Assembly (NCBI GenBank): GCA_018222605.1
Contig: JAAEZZ010000004.1
Location: 270,600-334,599, forward strand
Origin: Alphaproteobacteria bacterium
GTDB lineage: Bacteria > Pseudomonadota > Alphaproteobacteria > Caulobacterales > Hyphomonadaceae
Reading direction: 5' to 3'
DNA: 64,000 nt
Below, piece by piece: positions 36,335-45,049 of this stretch. A model generated the notes under the pieces. It saw nothing but the letters and a program-made list of their open reading frames with translations, was not told the origin of the DNA and did no database searches. Position 1 is the first letter of the stretch; every line of letters starts with the position of its first letter. Made by a program: the position numbers and the translations under genes.

Positions 36335-37542
36335 CTCACCCGTTCAAACACGGCTGCAAGCCCCTGCCCGCCGCCAATACACATCGTCTCCAGACCATAC
36401 CGCGCCTCGCGGCGTTCCATCTCGCGCAGCAGAGTCGTCAGGATGCGCACGCCCGTACAGCCGACCGGATGGCCGAGCGAAATGCCGGAGCCATTGACGT
36501 TCAGCCGCTCCATGTCGCTGTCAGTCATCTCCAGAGCTTTGATGCAGGCGAGCACCTGCGCGGCGAAGGCCTCGTTCAGCTCAATCAGATCAATGTCCTT
36601 CATTTCAAGGCCCGCTGTTTTCAGCGCCTTCTGAGAGGACGGAACCGGGCCAATGCCCATGACTTCCGGCCCAACCCCGGCCACAGACCATGAGACGAGC
36701 CGGCCCAGCGGCTTCAGCCCGTATTTATCGGCGACTTCCCGCGTGCAGACAATGCAGGCGGCCGCGCCATCATTCTGGCCAGAGGCATTGCCCGCTGTAA
36801 CGGTCGCCTGATCATCCACCCTGCCCCGAATGGCACGCAGCGTGGAAAGCTTCTCCAGCGAGGAATCCGGACGGATATGCTCATCCGAATCTACCAGCGT
36901 GTCAGCCTTGCGGCCTTTCACTGTGTACGGAATGATCTCCTCGGCAAACTTGCCAGCCTTCTGCGCCGCTGCTGCTTTCATGTGGGAGTGATAGGCGAAT
37001 TCGTCCTGCGCCTCGCGCGCGATCTGATATTCCTTACGCAGGTTTTCTGCCGTCTCGATCATGCCGCCCGGCACGGGATGGTGCTTGCCGCCAGCGGTAT
37101 AGCGCCCGCGTGACAGGCCATCATGCAGCATCAGGCCATCACCCTTCAGGCCCCAGCGCATGTCGATGGAGAAGAAAGGCGCATTGGACATGCTCTCTGC
37201 TCCGCCAGCGATCACGACATCATTGGCACCGGTCGCAACTTGCATGATGGCATTGATCACCGCCTGCAGGCCGGAGCCACAACGCCGGTCAATCTGATAG
37301 CCTCCCGTCGATGTCGTCAGCCCGGCGTCCAGAGCGATCATGCGCCCAAAGGCCGGGGCCTCCATCGTCGGATAACATTGCGCGAAGATGCAGTCTTCCA
37401 CCAGCTCGGCTGGCAGCTTCGTCCGCGTCATCAGCTCACTGACAACATGCGCCGCCAGTTCGTGGGCGTGGACTGTCTTGAAGCTGCCCCCGAAACCACC
37501 GACCGCCGTGCGGACCGGCTCACAGATTACAACGTCTCTCAT
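36331..37542 (-). CDS. Acetyl-CoA acetyltransferase family thiolase
   Basis: The 403-residue thiolase has active-site Cys in DRRCGSGLQAV, NEAFAAQ, GHPVGCTGVR (catalytic His in SLGHP) and C-terminal MCIGGGQG (second catalytic Cys). Both the biosynthetic (acetoacetyl-CoA) and degradative (3-ketoacyl-CoA) types share these. The ELNEAFAAQ and GSGISLGHPVG forms are common in acetyl-CoA acetyltransferases. It precedes the crotonase gene (15 bases apart, same strand, crotonase upstream), so the two may act in one acyl-CoA pathway. Confidence 0.88.
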   Translation of the reverse strand: MRDVVICEPVRTAVGGFGGSFKTVHAHELAAHVVSELMTRTKLPAELVEDCIFAQCYPTMEAPAFGRMIALDAGLTTSTGGYQIDRRCGSGLQAVINAIMQVATGANDVVIAGGAESMSNAPFFSIDMRWGLKGDGLMLHDGLSRGRYTAGGKHHPVPGGMIETAENLRKEYQIAREAQDEFAYHSHMKAAAAQKAGKFAEEIIPYTVKGRKADTLVDSDEHIRPDSSLEKLSTLRAIRGRVDDQATVTAGNASGQNDGAAACIVCTREVADKYGLKPLGRLVSWSVAGVGPEVMGIGPVPSSQKALKTAGLEMKDIDLIELNEAFAAQVLACIKALEMTDSDMERLNVNGSGISLGHPVGCTGVRILTTLLREMERREARYGLETMCIGGGQGLAAVFERVS

Positions 37543-37557
37543 GGCACCTATCTCCTA

Positions 37558-38340
37558 TCAGCCCTGCTGGCCGCGGCCGCGTTCAGTTACCTGCTTGCGG
37601 GCCTCTTCAACCGCATCCGCAGTCACGGATTCCGAGTGCGCAATCGACCGGCGCAGCTCTTCCTTCATGCCCTCGGCGAAGGACATGCCAAAGCCGTCAT
37701 CTATCAGGGCCTTGTACTGCTTCAGCAGATCCGGCTGTGTACTGCACATATCATGCGCCAGTTTCATGGCGTGCGGGATCAGTTCGTCAGACGGATAGAC
37801 GCGGTTCACCAGGCCCCAGCGCTCTGCCGTGTGGGCGTCCAGGAAGTTGCCGCTGAACGACAATTCCTTGGCGCGGCTGATGCCGATCAGACGGGACAGT
37901 TTCTGCGACAGGCCCCAGCCCGGCACGATGCCGACGCGGGCATGGGTGTCGGCAAACTTTGCATGTTCGGAGGCCAGCAGCACATCGCACATCAGCGCCA
38001 GCTCAAACCCGCCAGTAATCGCAAAGCCATTGATCGCGCCGATGATCGGCCATGGATACTCTTTCAGCGCGCGGGCCATATCGATGGATTTGGAATCCTC
38101 ATCTGCACCGAGGGCAAAGCCGGTCTGGCCCGCTTCCTTGAGGTCGATCCCCGCCGTGAAGGCGCGGCCAGAGCCGGTCAGCACAACGGCGCGCACATCT
38201 TCATCATCCTTCAGCTCTGTGAACACGCGGACAATCTCGGCGCGCAGGGCGCGGCTCAGGGCATTCAGCGCATCGGGACGGTTCAGCGTGACCAGAGCCA
38301 CCGGGCCATCGCGCTCAACGAGTACTATTTCTTCTGACAT
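37558..38340 (-). CDS. Crotonase-like enoyl-CoA hydratase
   Basis: The 260-residue protein has VALVTLNRPDALNALS, GRAFTAGIDLKE (oxyanion hole) and INGFAITGGFELALMCDVLLAS, with the D of the AELGIVPGWGLSQ-type segment reading VGIVPGWGLSQKLSRLIG. The first catalytic Glu (NGFAITGGFE) is present; the second expected position is G-rather than E-containing, so the reaction may differ from hydration. It is probably co-transcribed with the thiolase. Confidence 0.85.
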   Translation of the reverse strand: MSEEIVLVERDGPVALVTLNRPDALNALSRALRAEIVRVFTELKDDEDVRAVVLTGSGRAFTAGIDLKEAGQTGFALGADEDSKSIDMARALKEYPWPIIGAINGFAITGGFELALMCDVLLASEHAKFADTHARVGIVPGWGLSQKLSRLIGISRAKELSFSGNFLDAHTAERWGLVNRVYPSDELIPHAMKLAHDMCSTQPDLLKQYKALIDDGFGMSFAEGMKEELRRSIAHSESVTADAVEEARKQVTERGRGQQG

Positions 38341-38412
38341 GCAATTTCCTCCTGCTACCTCTTTCTATTAGGGGCCAGAGCGAACTGACGCCATGCCTGA
38401 CGTTGCGGCGTA

Positions 38413-38901
38413 TTATCCGGACTTTCTGCGACGGACCCAGTTCACAATGGCAATCAGCAGCGCCACAAGAGCAATCCCTGCGGCCAGAAAGAACAAGCCA
38501 AACTTCAAAGGCGTCAGCCAGTCCTTGGCATCCAGCGCATCTGCTGCGCCGGACAGGGCCAGCGCCTGCACCATGTTCTCCGTCAGATCGACCACCACAA
38601 CGGCCAGCGCTGGCAAGGCGGCCAGCCTGCCATAGCGCCCGAGAAAACGCAGCGCCAAACCGGCAAACAGCGCGCCATAAGCCAGCGGGTAAGCGGTATC
38701 CAGCAGAACCGTCACCCAGAAATGCGCGCTGCGCTGGGCGTCCGTCATACTGGCGATCAAAGCGCGGGAGGCCTCACCGCCATCCAGCGTATCAAGATAC
38801 GCGCCCCCAATAGCGCCGCTGAAGATGCCAAATCCAACACCGATCAGAAGGAACAGAATGAAACTGCTCCATAGAACCGGGGTGCGGGTCAGGAATGCCA
38901 T
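38413..38901 (-). CDS. Four-helix membrane protein, unknown function
   Basis: The 162-residue protein has four hydrophobic helices (about 8-30, 65-88, 92-112 and 130-155) and a conserved-looking DLTENMVQALALSG loop. Its ATG overlaps the cinA-like stop as TGATG, so translation is coupled with the upstream gene. I do not recognise a family. Confidence 0.68.
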   Translation of the reverse strand: MAFLTRTPVLWSSFILFLLIGVGFGIFSGAIGGAYLDTLDGGEASRALIASMTDAQRSAHFWVTVLLDTAYPLAYGALFAGLALRFLGRYGRLAALPALAVVVVDLTENMVQALALSGAADALDAKDWLTPLKFGLFFLAAGIALVALLIAIVNWVRRRKSG

Positions 38902-39671
38902 CAGCCGGTCTCCTCCAGCCGCTCGGCCTGCACGCCGCAGGCTTTGACGATCTCTTCCAACCCGTCCGCCGCCACTTTCAGCAACGCCTCATCTGTCGCG
39001 CGGGCCACCAGATGGACACCGCTATCTGTCATGCTGACAAACCAGGGATAGGAGCCGAGCGAAACCTCCGGCATTTCCTTTGCCAGCGCGCCCAGCGGCT
39101 CGGCAATGTCGCCTTCTCGCAGGCCCCTGCCCCGAATCGTTACCTTGTGGACCACCGCGCCCGTCTCAAGCCGCGGGCCAATATCTTCCAGCATCGCCCG
39201 GGCGACGGAAGGCACGCCGGCCAAGGTAAAGACATTCCCGGTCTGAAATCCCGGTGCACCGGAGACGGGGTTCTCCACAATGCTCGCCCCATGCGGCACG
39301 CGCGCCATGCGGCGACGGGCGGGCGTGTATTCCGTGCCCATCTCGCGGTAACGCTCAGCCAGCATGGCCGTCACTTCAGGATGCTCTGAAATGCCGACGC
39401 CGAACGCCTTTGCAATTGCGTCTGCCGTGATGTCATCATGGGTTGGGCCTATGCCGCCGGTCGTGAAGACATAGGTATATTTCGCCCGCAGCGCGTTCAC
39501 CGCATCGACGATTTCGTCCTCAATATCCGGCACAATCCGCGTTTCGCGTACTGGAATCCCGAGCGGTGCCAGATAGCTGGCAATCTGTTGCAGATTGATG
39601 TCGCGCGTGCGGCCCGACAGCAATTCATCGCCAATCAGAAGGACGGCGGCAGTGGGGGCTGATTTGGTCAT
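38901..39671 (-). CDS. CinA-like molybdopterin-binding-domain protein
   Basis: The 256-residue protein is the N-terminal (MoaB/Mog-type) domain of CinA: AAVLLIGDELLSGRTRDINLQQIASYL, VFTTGGIGPTHDDITADAIAKAFG and MARVPHGASIVENPVSGAPGFQTGNVFTLAGVPSVARAMLED. CinA-domain proteins have ADP-ribose pyrophosphatase activity in some bacteria. The C-terminal PncC (NMN deamidase) domain is absent, so it is the short stand-alone form common in alphaproteobacteria. Confidence 0.88.
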   Translation of the reverse strand: MTKSAPTAAVLLIGDELLSGRTRDINLQQIASYLAPLGIPVRETRIVPDIEDEIVDAVNALRAKYTYVFTTGGIGPTHDDITADAIAKAFGVGISEHPEVTAMLAERYREMGTEYTPARRRMARVPHGASIVENPVSGAPGFQTGNVFTLAGVPSVARAMLEDIGPRLETGAVVHKVTIRGRGLREGDIAEPLGALAKEMPEVSLGSYPWFVSMTDSGVHLVARATDEALLKVAADGLEEIVKACGVQAERLEETG

Positions 39672-39694
39672 CCCGCCACTTTGCCCAGACTGGC

Positions 39695-41038
39695 CTATTC
39701 TTCAAGCGCCTCATAGACCAGCCGCATCGATTCCGCGCGGAAATCGGCGGTCTCGCTGGGTAAAGCGCCGAAGCGCTGAATCATGCCAATGAAGAAAAGA
39801 TCATTCTCCGGGTCGATCCAGAACCATGTCCCTGCGGCGCCGCCCCAATAATAAGTCCCCTTCCCTGCAGGAGACTTCATCGCGACTGGGTCGGTGATGA
39901 TTCCGAAATCCAGCCCGAATTTGTGCTGCTGCATGCTCTCCGGCCCGGCCAATGTGCCGTCAATGCCAATGCCGAGCCCCTCGGGCAACTGGTCAGACCG
40001 CATCATCAGGACGGTTTCCGGCTTCAGCACGCGGTGCCCGCTCAGTGTGCCGCCATTCAGCATCATCTGGCAAAAGCGGGCATAGTCATCCATCGAGGAA
40101 ATCAGGCCGCCTCCGCCGGATTCGAACGGGATCGTCTCTTTCCTGAACTTCAAATTCTCGCTGTAGAGCGGGATGAATTTCCCATCCTCAGGCGAATAGA
40201 ACATCACATCTGCCAGGCGGTCATATTCGGCCTCCGGCACATAAAAGCCGGTATCGTCCATGTTCAGAGACGTGAAGATATTGGCCTTCAGATAGTCTCC
40301 GAAAGACATTCCGGAGAATTTCTCGACCAGATAGCCCTGCACATCCACAGCGGCGGAATAATACCATTTCGTGCCTGGCTCATAGAGCAGCGGAATGCCC
40401 GCCACCTTGTCGATGAAGGTCTCCAGGTCCGGCGCTCTCAGAACCTCCTGCACGCGGAATTGCTCATTGGCATAATCGTCTCCACCCAACCCATAGGCAA
40501 AGCCGGCCGTGTGGCTCATCAGTTCGCGCATCGTGGCCGGACGCTGCAAGTCTTTCAGCTTCGGCGTCCCGTCTTCATTCATCCCGTCCAGAACTTTCAG
40601 CTTCTCGAACTCGGGAATGTACTTCGTAATCGGATCATCCAGGGAGAACTTGCCCTGCTCATACAGCTGCATCAGGGCGACGCCGGTGATCGGCTTCGAC
40701 ATGGAATAGATGCGATACAGCGTATCGGGCTTCACCGGCGCGCCGGTTTCCACATCGCGCACACCATAGCCGCCATATTGCACGACCTGTCCGTCCTTCA
40801 CGAGCAGGGTCTGCATGCCGATCACGCTGCCCTCATCGACAAAGGCCTGCATCCGGTCAGCCAGCGCCTGCAGGCCTGCGGCATCAAAATCATCCGCTGG
40901 CTGGACAGCGGCCAGGGTCGGCCAGCTCTCCGGCAGGGAAGTTTCCTGCGCCGTCGGGGCGCTTGAACACGCTCCCAGCAGAACCATCGCGGCGCTGCAC
41001 GCCAGCAGGCGTCTCCGGCAGGACTGGATTATGGACAT
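39695..41038 (-). CDS. Beta-lactamase-family serine hydrolase, lipoprotein
   Basis: The 447-residue protein has a lipobox (LLGAC, Cys24) and a class C beta-lactamase/esterase fold. The S-x-x-K active site is in YSMSK (Ser112, Lys115) and the tyrosine motif is in WYYSAAVD. A substrate other than beta-lactams (esters or peptides) is likely. The longer frame (to 41302) runs antisense to the osmC gene and is not plausible; GGGGA lies seven bases before the chosen ATG. It is divergent from osmC. Confidence 0.85.
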   Translation of the reverse strand: MSIIQSCRRRLLACSAAMVLLGACSSAPTAQETSLPESWPTLAAVQPADDFDAAGLQALADRMQAFVDEGSVIGMQTLLVKDGQVVQYGGYGVRDVETGAPVKPDTLYRIYSMSKPITGVALMQLYEQGKFSLDDPITKYIPEFEKLKVLDGMNEDGTPKLKDLQRPATMRELMSHTAGFAYGLGGDDYANEQFRVQEVLRAPDLETFIDKVAGIPLLYEPGTKWYYSAAVDVQGYLVEKFSGMSFGDYLKANIFTSLNMDDTGFYVPEAEYDRLADVMFYSPEDGKFIPLYSENLKFRKETIPFESGGGGLISSMDDYARFCQMMLNGGTLSGHRVLKPETVLMMRSDQLPEGLGIGIDGTLAGPESMQQHKFGLDFGIITDPVAMKSPAGKGTYYWGGAAGTWFWIDPENDLFFIGMIQRFGALPSETADFRAESMRLVYEALEE

Positions 41039-41237
41039 CGGCATTTCCCCATGAGTTTCTATGATAACAACCACACCCTTATTTTGGCGCTCAACTTCGG
41101 CAAGCACTATTTCAATCTGCTCCTTCCGATGCAGCAGACATGGCCCCTGCCCGGAACGTTGCGCCATGGCGCGCATTGATTCCACGAAACCCTGCCTAGC
41201 GCAGATTTGTGAAACCTGTTTATCGAAAGGACACGCC

Positions 41238-41678
41238 ATGAAACGCCATGCGACCGCCCAATGGAAAGGCAATCTCAAAGAAGGCGCCGGATCTCTCGAC
41301 ACCCAAAGCGGCGCGCTGATGGATCACGGCTATTCCTTCAAGGCCCGCTTTGAGGATGAGAACGGCAAATCCGGCACCAATCCGGAAGAATTGCTGGCCG
41401 CGGCCCATGCTGGCTGCTTCACTATGCAGCTGTCCCACCTGCTGGCCGAGAACGGGACACCGGCTGAAAGCCTGGTCACGAAGTCCGAAGTCACGGTCGA
41501 GCCCAAGGATGGCGGCGGCTTTGAAATCAAGAGCAGCGCGCTGACCCTGAAGGCCAATGTGCCGGGCATCGAGAAAGAGGTTTTCGAATCCATTGCTGGC
41601 AAGGCGAAGACGGGATGTCCGGTTTCGGTCGCCCTTGGCGCCATCGATATCAGCCTCGACGCGCAGCTGGAATACTGA
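41238..41678 (+). CDS. osmC: OsmC-family peroxiredoxin
   Basis: The 146-residue protein has both redox cysteines in their usual context: Cys60 in AAAHAGCFTM and Cys127 in KTGCPVS. OsmC reduces organic hydroperoxides with dithiol donors. The start MKRHATAQWKGNLKEG is the family start, with AAAGGA upstream; the longer frame lies antisense to the hydrolase. It is upstream of map on the same strand. Confidence 0.92.
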   Translation: MKRHATAQWKGNLKEGAGSLDTQSGALMDHGYSFKARFEDENGKSGTNPEELLAAAHAGCFTMQLSHLLAENGTPAESLVTKSEVTVEPKDGGGFEIKSSALTLKANVPGIEKEVFESIAGKAKTGCPVSVALGAIDISLDAQLEY

Positions 41679-41740
41679 CGCAGACTGGAAATTCCCGGCC
41701 ATAACTGCCACATTGGCCGGGAATTTCACCGGAAAGCCGA

Positions 41741-42565
41741 ATGATGAACGATACAGCCCTCCTCCTGCCCATGCGTACGGGCGAAATCCGTATTCACGAT
41801 GCCGAAGGTTTCGAAGGCATGCGCAAGGCTGGCCGCCTTGTCGCAGAATGCATGGACATGCTGGTGCCGGAAGTAAAACCGGGCGTCACGACAGAGCATC
41901 TGGACACTCTGGTCCGCGAATATGTTCTGGACCATGGCGCACAGTCAGCGACGATCGGCTATCGCGGTTACCGCCACGCCACCTGTATTTCGGTAAACCA
42001 TGTCATCTGCCATGGCATTCCCAGCCCGAAACCGCTGAAGGAAGGCGACATTGCCAATATCGACATCACGGTCATCATTGATGGCTGGCATGGCGACCAT
42101 TCCCGCATGTTTGCGGCCGGCGAACTGAAGCGCAAGGCCGAACGCTTGGTGGACGTGACTTATGAGGCCATGATGGCCGGGATCGCGCAAATCCGCCCCG
42201 GCCGCCGCTTTGGCGACATTGGCGGCGCGATCAGCGAGATTGCCCACAAGAACCGGATGTCCGTCGTGGAGGATTTCTGCGGCCACGGGCTTGGAAAGCT
42301 GTTCCATGACGAGCCGAACGTCGTGCACTCAGCCGCCTACAATACCGGACCGGAACTGAAGCCCGGCATGTTCTTCACCGTGGAGCCGATGCTGAACCTT
42401 GGCCGCAAGGATGCGAATATCCTGCCCGATGGCTGGACCGCCGTAACGCGCGACCGCCAGCTATCGGCCCAGTATGAACATTCCGTCGGCGTGACAGAGG
42501 ATGGCGTGGAAATCTTCACCACCTCTCCCAAAGGCTGGCACCAGCCCCACAAGGTGAAGCTCTAA
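41741..42565 (+). CDS. map: Methionine aminopeptidase
   Basis: The 274-residue type I enzyme has the five metal ligands in order: NIDITV (Asp), HGDHS (Asp), CGHGLG (His), TVEPM (Glu) and QYEHSV (Glu), plus the substrate histidine in YRHATCISVN. It removes the initiator methionine from nascent proteins. It lies 62 bases after osmC and four bases before radC. Map is essential unless another copy exists; none is seen here. Confidence 0.95.
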   Translation: MMNDTALLLPMRTGEIRIHDAEGFEGMRKAGRLVAECMDMLVPEVKPGVTTEHLDTLVREYVLDHGAQSATIGYRGYRHATCISVNHVICHGIPSPKPLKEGDIANIDITVIIDGWHGDHSRMFAAGELKRKAERLVDVTYEAMMAGIAQIRPGRRFGDIGGAISEIAHKNRMSVVEDFCGHGLGKLFHDEPNVVHSAAYNTGPELKPGMFFTVEPMLNLGRKDANILPDGWTAVTRDRQLSAQYEHSVGVTEDGVEIFTTSPKGWHQPHKVKL

Positions 42566-42569
42566 CCCT

Positions 42570-43268
42570 ATGCCAGGGGGCGGCGAGTCTTCGGAAAAAC
42601 CCCACTGGCAAGGCCATCGTGAACGCCTGCGCGGCAAGCTGTTGAAGCGCGGCGCGACGGCGCTTGATGATTATGAAGTGCTGGAAGTTTTGCTGATGGC
42701 CTTCATTCCGCGCCGGGATGTAAAGCCCATCGCCAAGGCCCTGCAGGCACGTTTCGGCAGCCTGTCCGCCATCCTCGCAGCCCCATCTGGGGACCTTGTG
42801 AAAGTGGACGGCGTGGGCGAAACCGTGGCGGCCTATCTGAAAGCCATAGCCGAACTAAATGCCCGTGCATCCCGCGAGACCATTCAGCAAAAGACGGCCA
42901 TCTCATCCTGGTCTCAACTGATCGAGTATGTCCGCATCGAACTGCAGCATGAAAAGCGCGAGCAATTCCGCATCCTGTTCCTGGATCGCAAGAACCAGCT
43001 GATCGCCGACGAGATCATGGGCCATGGCACTGTGGACCATGCGCCGGTCTATACCCGCGAAGTGGCCCGGCGCGCACTGGAGCTGCAGGCCTCCGCGCTG
43101 ATCCTGATCCACAACCATCCTTCAGGCGACACGACGCCGTCGCGCGCCGACATAGACATCACGCGAGAGATCATCGACGCGCTCGATCCGTTCGACATCA
43201 CGGTGCATGATCACCTGATTGCCGGAACCGGCGGTGTGACCAGCCTGAGATCTGCCGGCCTGATCTAG
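42570..43268 (+). CDS. radC: RadC family protein (JAB/MPN+ domain)
   Basis: The 232-residue protein has an N-terminal helix-hairpin-helix (about 30-95) and a C-terminal MPN+ domain with the metal motif HNHPSGD (His181, His183, Asp187) and the Glu in the EIMGHG strand. RadC was once named a DNA repair protein; its real role is unclear. It follows map by four bases. Its end overlaps the convergent PKHD gene by four bases. Confidence 0.93.
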   Translation: MPGGGESSEKPHWQGHRERLRGKLLKRGATALDDYEVLEVLLMAFIPRRDVKPIAKALQARFGSLSAILAAPSGDLVKVDGVGETVAAYLKAIAELNARASRETIQQKTAISSWSQLIEYVRIELQHEKREQFRILFLDRKNQLIADEIMGHGTVDHAPVYTREVARRALELQASALILIHNHPSGDTTPSRADIDITREIIDALDPFDITVHDHLIAGTGGVTSLRSAGLI

Positions 43269-43942
43269 CTCTGCCCGAACTGGCGCAGCAGGTTCGAGAT
43301 CGTCTTTGACAGCACCAGCAGCTCGGGCGATTGCAGATCCATCTTCTTGGCCATGCCGGACCGCAGATTTTCCAGATCAAACAGCACTTCTCGTATCGCC
43401 TCATCGCGCACGGAACTCTCGATCCAGCCGATGCAGACCAAACGCGCCCCGGATGTGACAGGGGCAACGCGGTGCAGGCTGGTCGATGGATAGAGCACCA
43501 TGTCACCAGCCGGCAGTTTGACCGATTGCGTCATGCCTGCCAGTTCGACCTGCAGCTCGCCGCCTTCATACGTGTCCGGCTCTGACAGGAACAATGTGTA
43601 GGACATGTCCGTGCGAATGCGGGTGTCCCCTGCCCCCATAAAAGCATTGTCGACATGGAAGCCATAGCCCCCGCCCGCTTCCGTCTTGCTGATCATCTGT
43701 TTTGAGAAACGCCGGGGCTGGGTCGCGGCCCGCAAGACGGGATGGCGCTCGATCTTTTCCTTCAGATCTTCGCGCAGCTGTTTGCCGGTGCGGGATGTCA
43801 GATCGGCCTGTTGGTTGCGTTTGACCGCGCGCGCCATGCCGCCTGCCGTTTCGGCGCCGTCGCGCCAGCCCAGCGTGGCGATGAGATCGCGGGTTTCTGC
43901 CAGATCAGAGGCATTGAGAATGCCGGTAAGCGTAAGAAGCAT
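43265..43942 (-). CDS. Fe(II)/2-oxoglutarate-dependent PKHD-type hydroxylase
   Basis: The 225-residue protein has the facial triad His96-x-Asp98 (GFHVDNA) and His157 (TSLHRVAP), with Arg167 for 2-oxoglutarate, and the GGELQV strand. It matches the PiuC/YbiX group (Fe2+-dependent dioxygenases, often iron-regulated and next to TonB-dependent receptors). No such receptor is in the window. The substrate is unknown. It is divergent from a lipoprotein gene across a TTGC-rich intergenic region. Confidence 0.9.
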   Translation of the reverse strand: MLLTLTGILNASDLAETRDLIATLGWRDGAETAGGMARAVKRNQQADLTSRTGKQLREDLKEKIERHPVLRAATQPRRFSKQMISKTEAGGGYGFHVDNAFMGAGDTRIRTDMSYTLFLSEPDTYEGGELQVELAGMTQSVKLPAGDMVLYPSTSLHRVAPVTSGARLVCIGWIESSVRDEAIREVLFDLENLRSGMAKKMDLQSPELLVLSKTISNLLRQFGQS

Positions 43943-43953
43943 GTCCGTCCCAC

Positions 43954-43977
43954 TTGCGAATAAGTTGCATTTGCGTC
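43954..43977. promoter_or_regulatory. Triple TTGC-type repeat, candidate iron-regulatory site
   Basis: TTGCGAA (43954), TTGCATT (43965) and TTGCGTC (43971) lie in the divergent promoter region of the PKHD hydroxylase and the lipoprotein. The first unit resembles half of alphaproteobacterial Fur-type sites (TTGCGAAT). The match is partial. Confidence 0.3.
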
Positions 43978-44017
43978 ATTGAGGCTACACTACCCCGCTA
44001 CCAAGAGGAAAGTCACC

Positions 44018-44902
44018 GTGACATTCGAGACCAAACTGAAACAATGGACCACACTCGGCCTCGGGACGGTCCTGATGACCGGCGCCCTCGCAGGCTGCAG
44101 TGAATCTGCCACACCTTCCAATGAGACGCCCGCCGAAGTGGCGCAGCCCGATAGTGCTGAAACGCCTGACACCTCAGCTGCAGAGCCCGCCGCAGTCGCT
44201 GGCGAAGGCGAATCCGGCATGGGCGGCGAAGGTGAAGGGGGCGAAGGTGAAGGGGGCGTTTCGATTGAAGCGGCCTATACCGACCCGGTCGTCTACAAAT
44301 CCGCTGTTGCCGTGGCCATGGCCCATGTGCTCGCCGCGCGCGACGCCTTTGCAGAGGGTGAGAAAGAGGCTGCCGCCGAAATGTATGCTCACCCGGTCTC
44401 CGAAGTCCTGTTCGACATGGAACCCGTCTTCCAGGCCCAAGGCGTCGCTGACTTCACGGATCTTTTCACAGATACATCTGCGGCCGTGTTTGCAGACGAA
44501 TCGCAGGACCAGATCAATGCGCGTACAGATGCCATTCTGAAAGCGCTTGATGCCGCTGCCGCCAAGGCACCGGCAACAGACAAGAGCGAAGGCTATGTCA
44601 GCGCGCGCGTTGTCGCAGACCAGATTAACCGCGCCAGCGCCATGTACCGCGCCGCGCTGGAGACAGACCGCTACGAGCCTTATCTGGACGGCTATGGCTT
44701 CTACCAGACGGCCGAGAAAAAGTTCACTGAGAATGAAGCCGCCATCAAGGCTGATAATGCCGATGGGGCCGCAGCGATTCGCAAGGCCCTGACCGCCCTG
44801 TCTTCCGCCTATCCAACGGCGCTGCGCCCGGATTCGATGACGGGTGACACTTCTGCCATCAGCGTTGCAAACTCAGAAGTGCTGCTAAGCCTCAGCGAAT
44901 AA
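44018..44902 (+). CDS. Lipoprotein with Gly-Glu repeat linker
   Basis: The 294-residue protein starts at a GTG with GAGGAAA seven bases upstream; the lipobox is ALAGC. A Glu/Pro/Ala-rich stretch is followed by a Gly-Glu repeat (GGEGEGGEGEGG region, about residues 67-82). A helical domain of about 200 residues (AYTDPVVYKSAVAVAMAHVLAARDAF to the end) follows and resembles long-helix periplasmic proteins such as imelysins, without their HxxE motif. I do not recognise a family. Confidence 0.7.
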   Translation: MTFETKLKQWTTLGLGTVLMTGALAGCSESATPSNETPAEVAQPDSAETPDTSAAEPAAVAGEGESGMGGEGEGGEGEGGVSIEAAYTDPVVYKSAVAVAMAHVLAARDAFAEGEKEAAAEMYAHPVSEVLFDMEPVFQAQGVADFTDLFTDTSAAVFADESQDQINARTDAILKALDAAAAKAPATDKSEGYVSARVVADQINRASAMYRAALETDRYEPYLDGYGFYQTAEKKFTENEAAIKADNADGAAAIRKALTALSSAYPTALRPDSMTGDTSAISVANSEVLLSLSE

Positions 44903-45049
44903 GCCCTCTCCACATGACTGCCGCCGGCGCGCAAACTGTCCTGACTTAGAGTAAGGGCTTGCGTGTCGGCGGAACCAGTTTACCGTAGGGGCCACAACAG
45001 AGAGGCGCCGCCAGATGCGCCCGCTTAAACACGGGAGGAGCATCGGCGT

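Noticed and set aside
41039-41302. N-terminal extension of the serine hydrolase over the osmC gene
   Set aside because: The extension lacks a signal peptide, lies antisense to osmC and precedes a good lipoprotein start with a ribosome-binding site.
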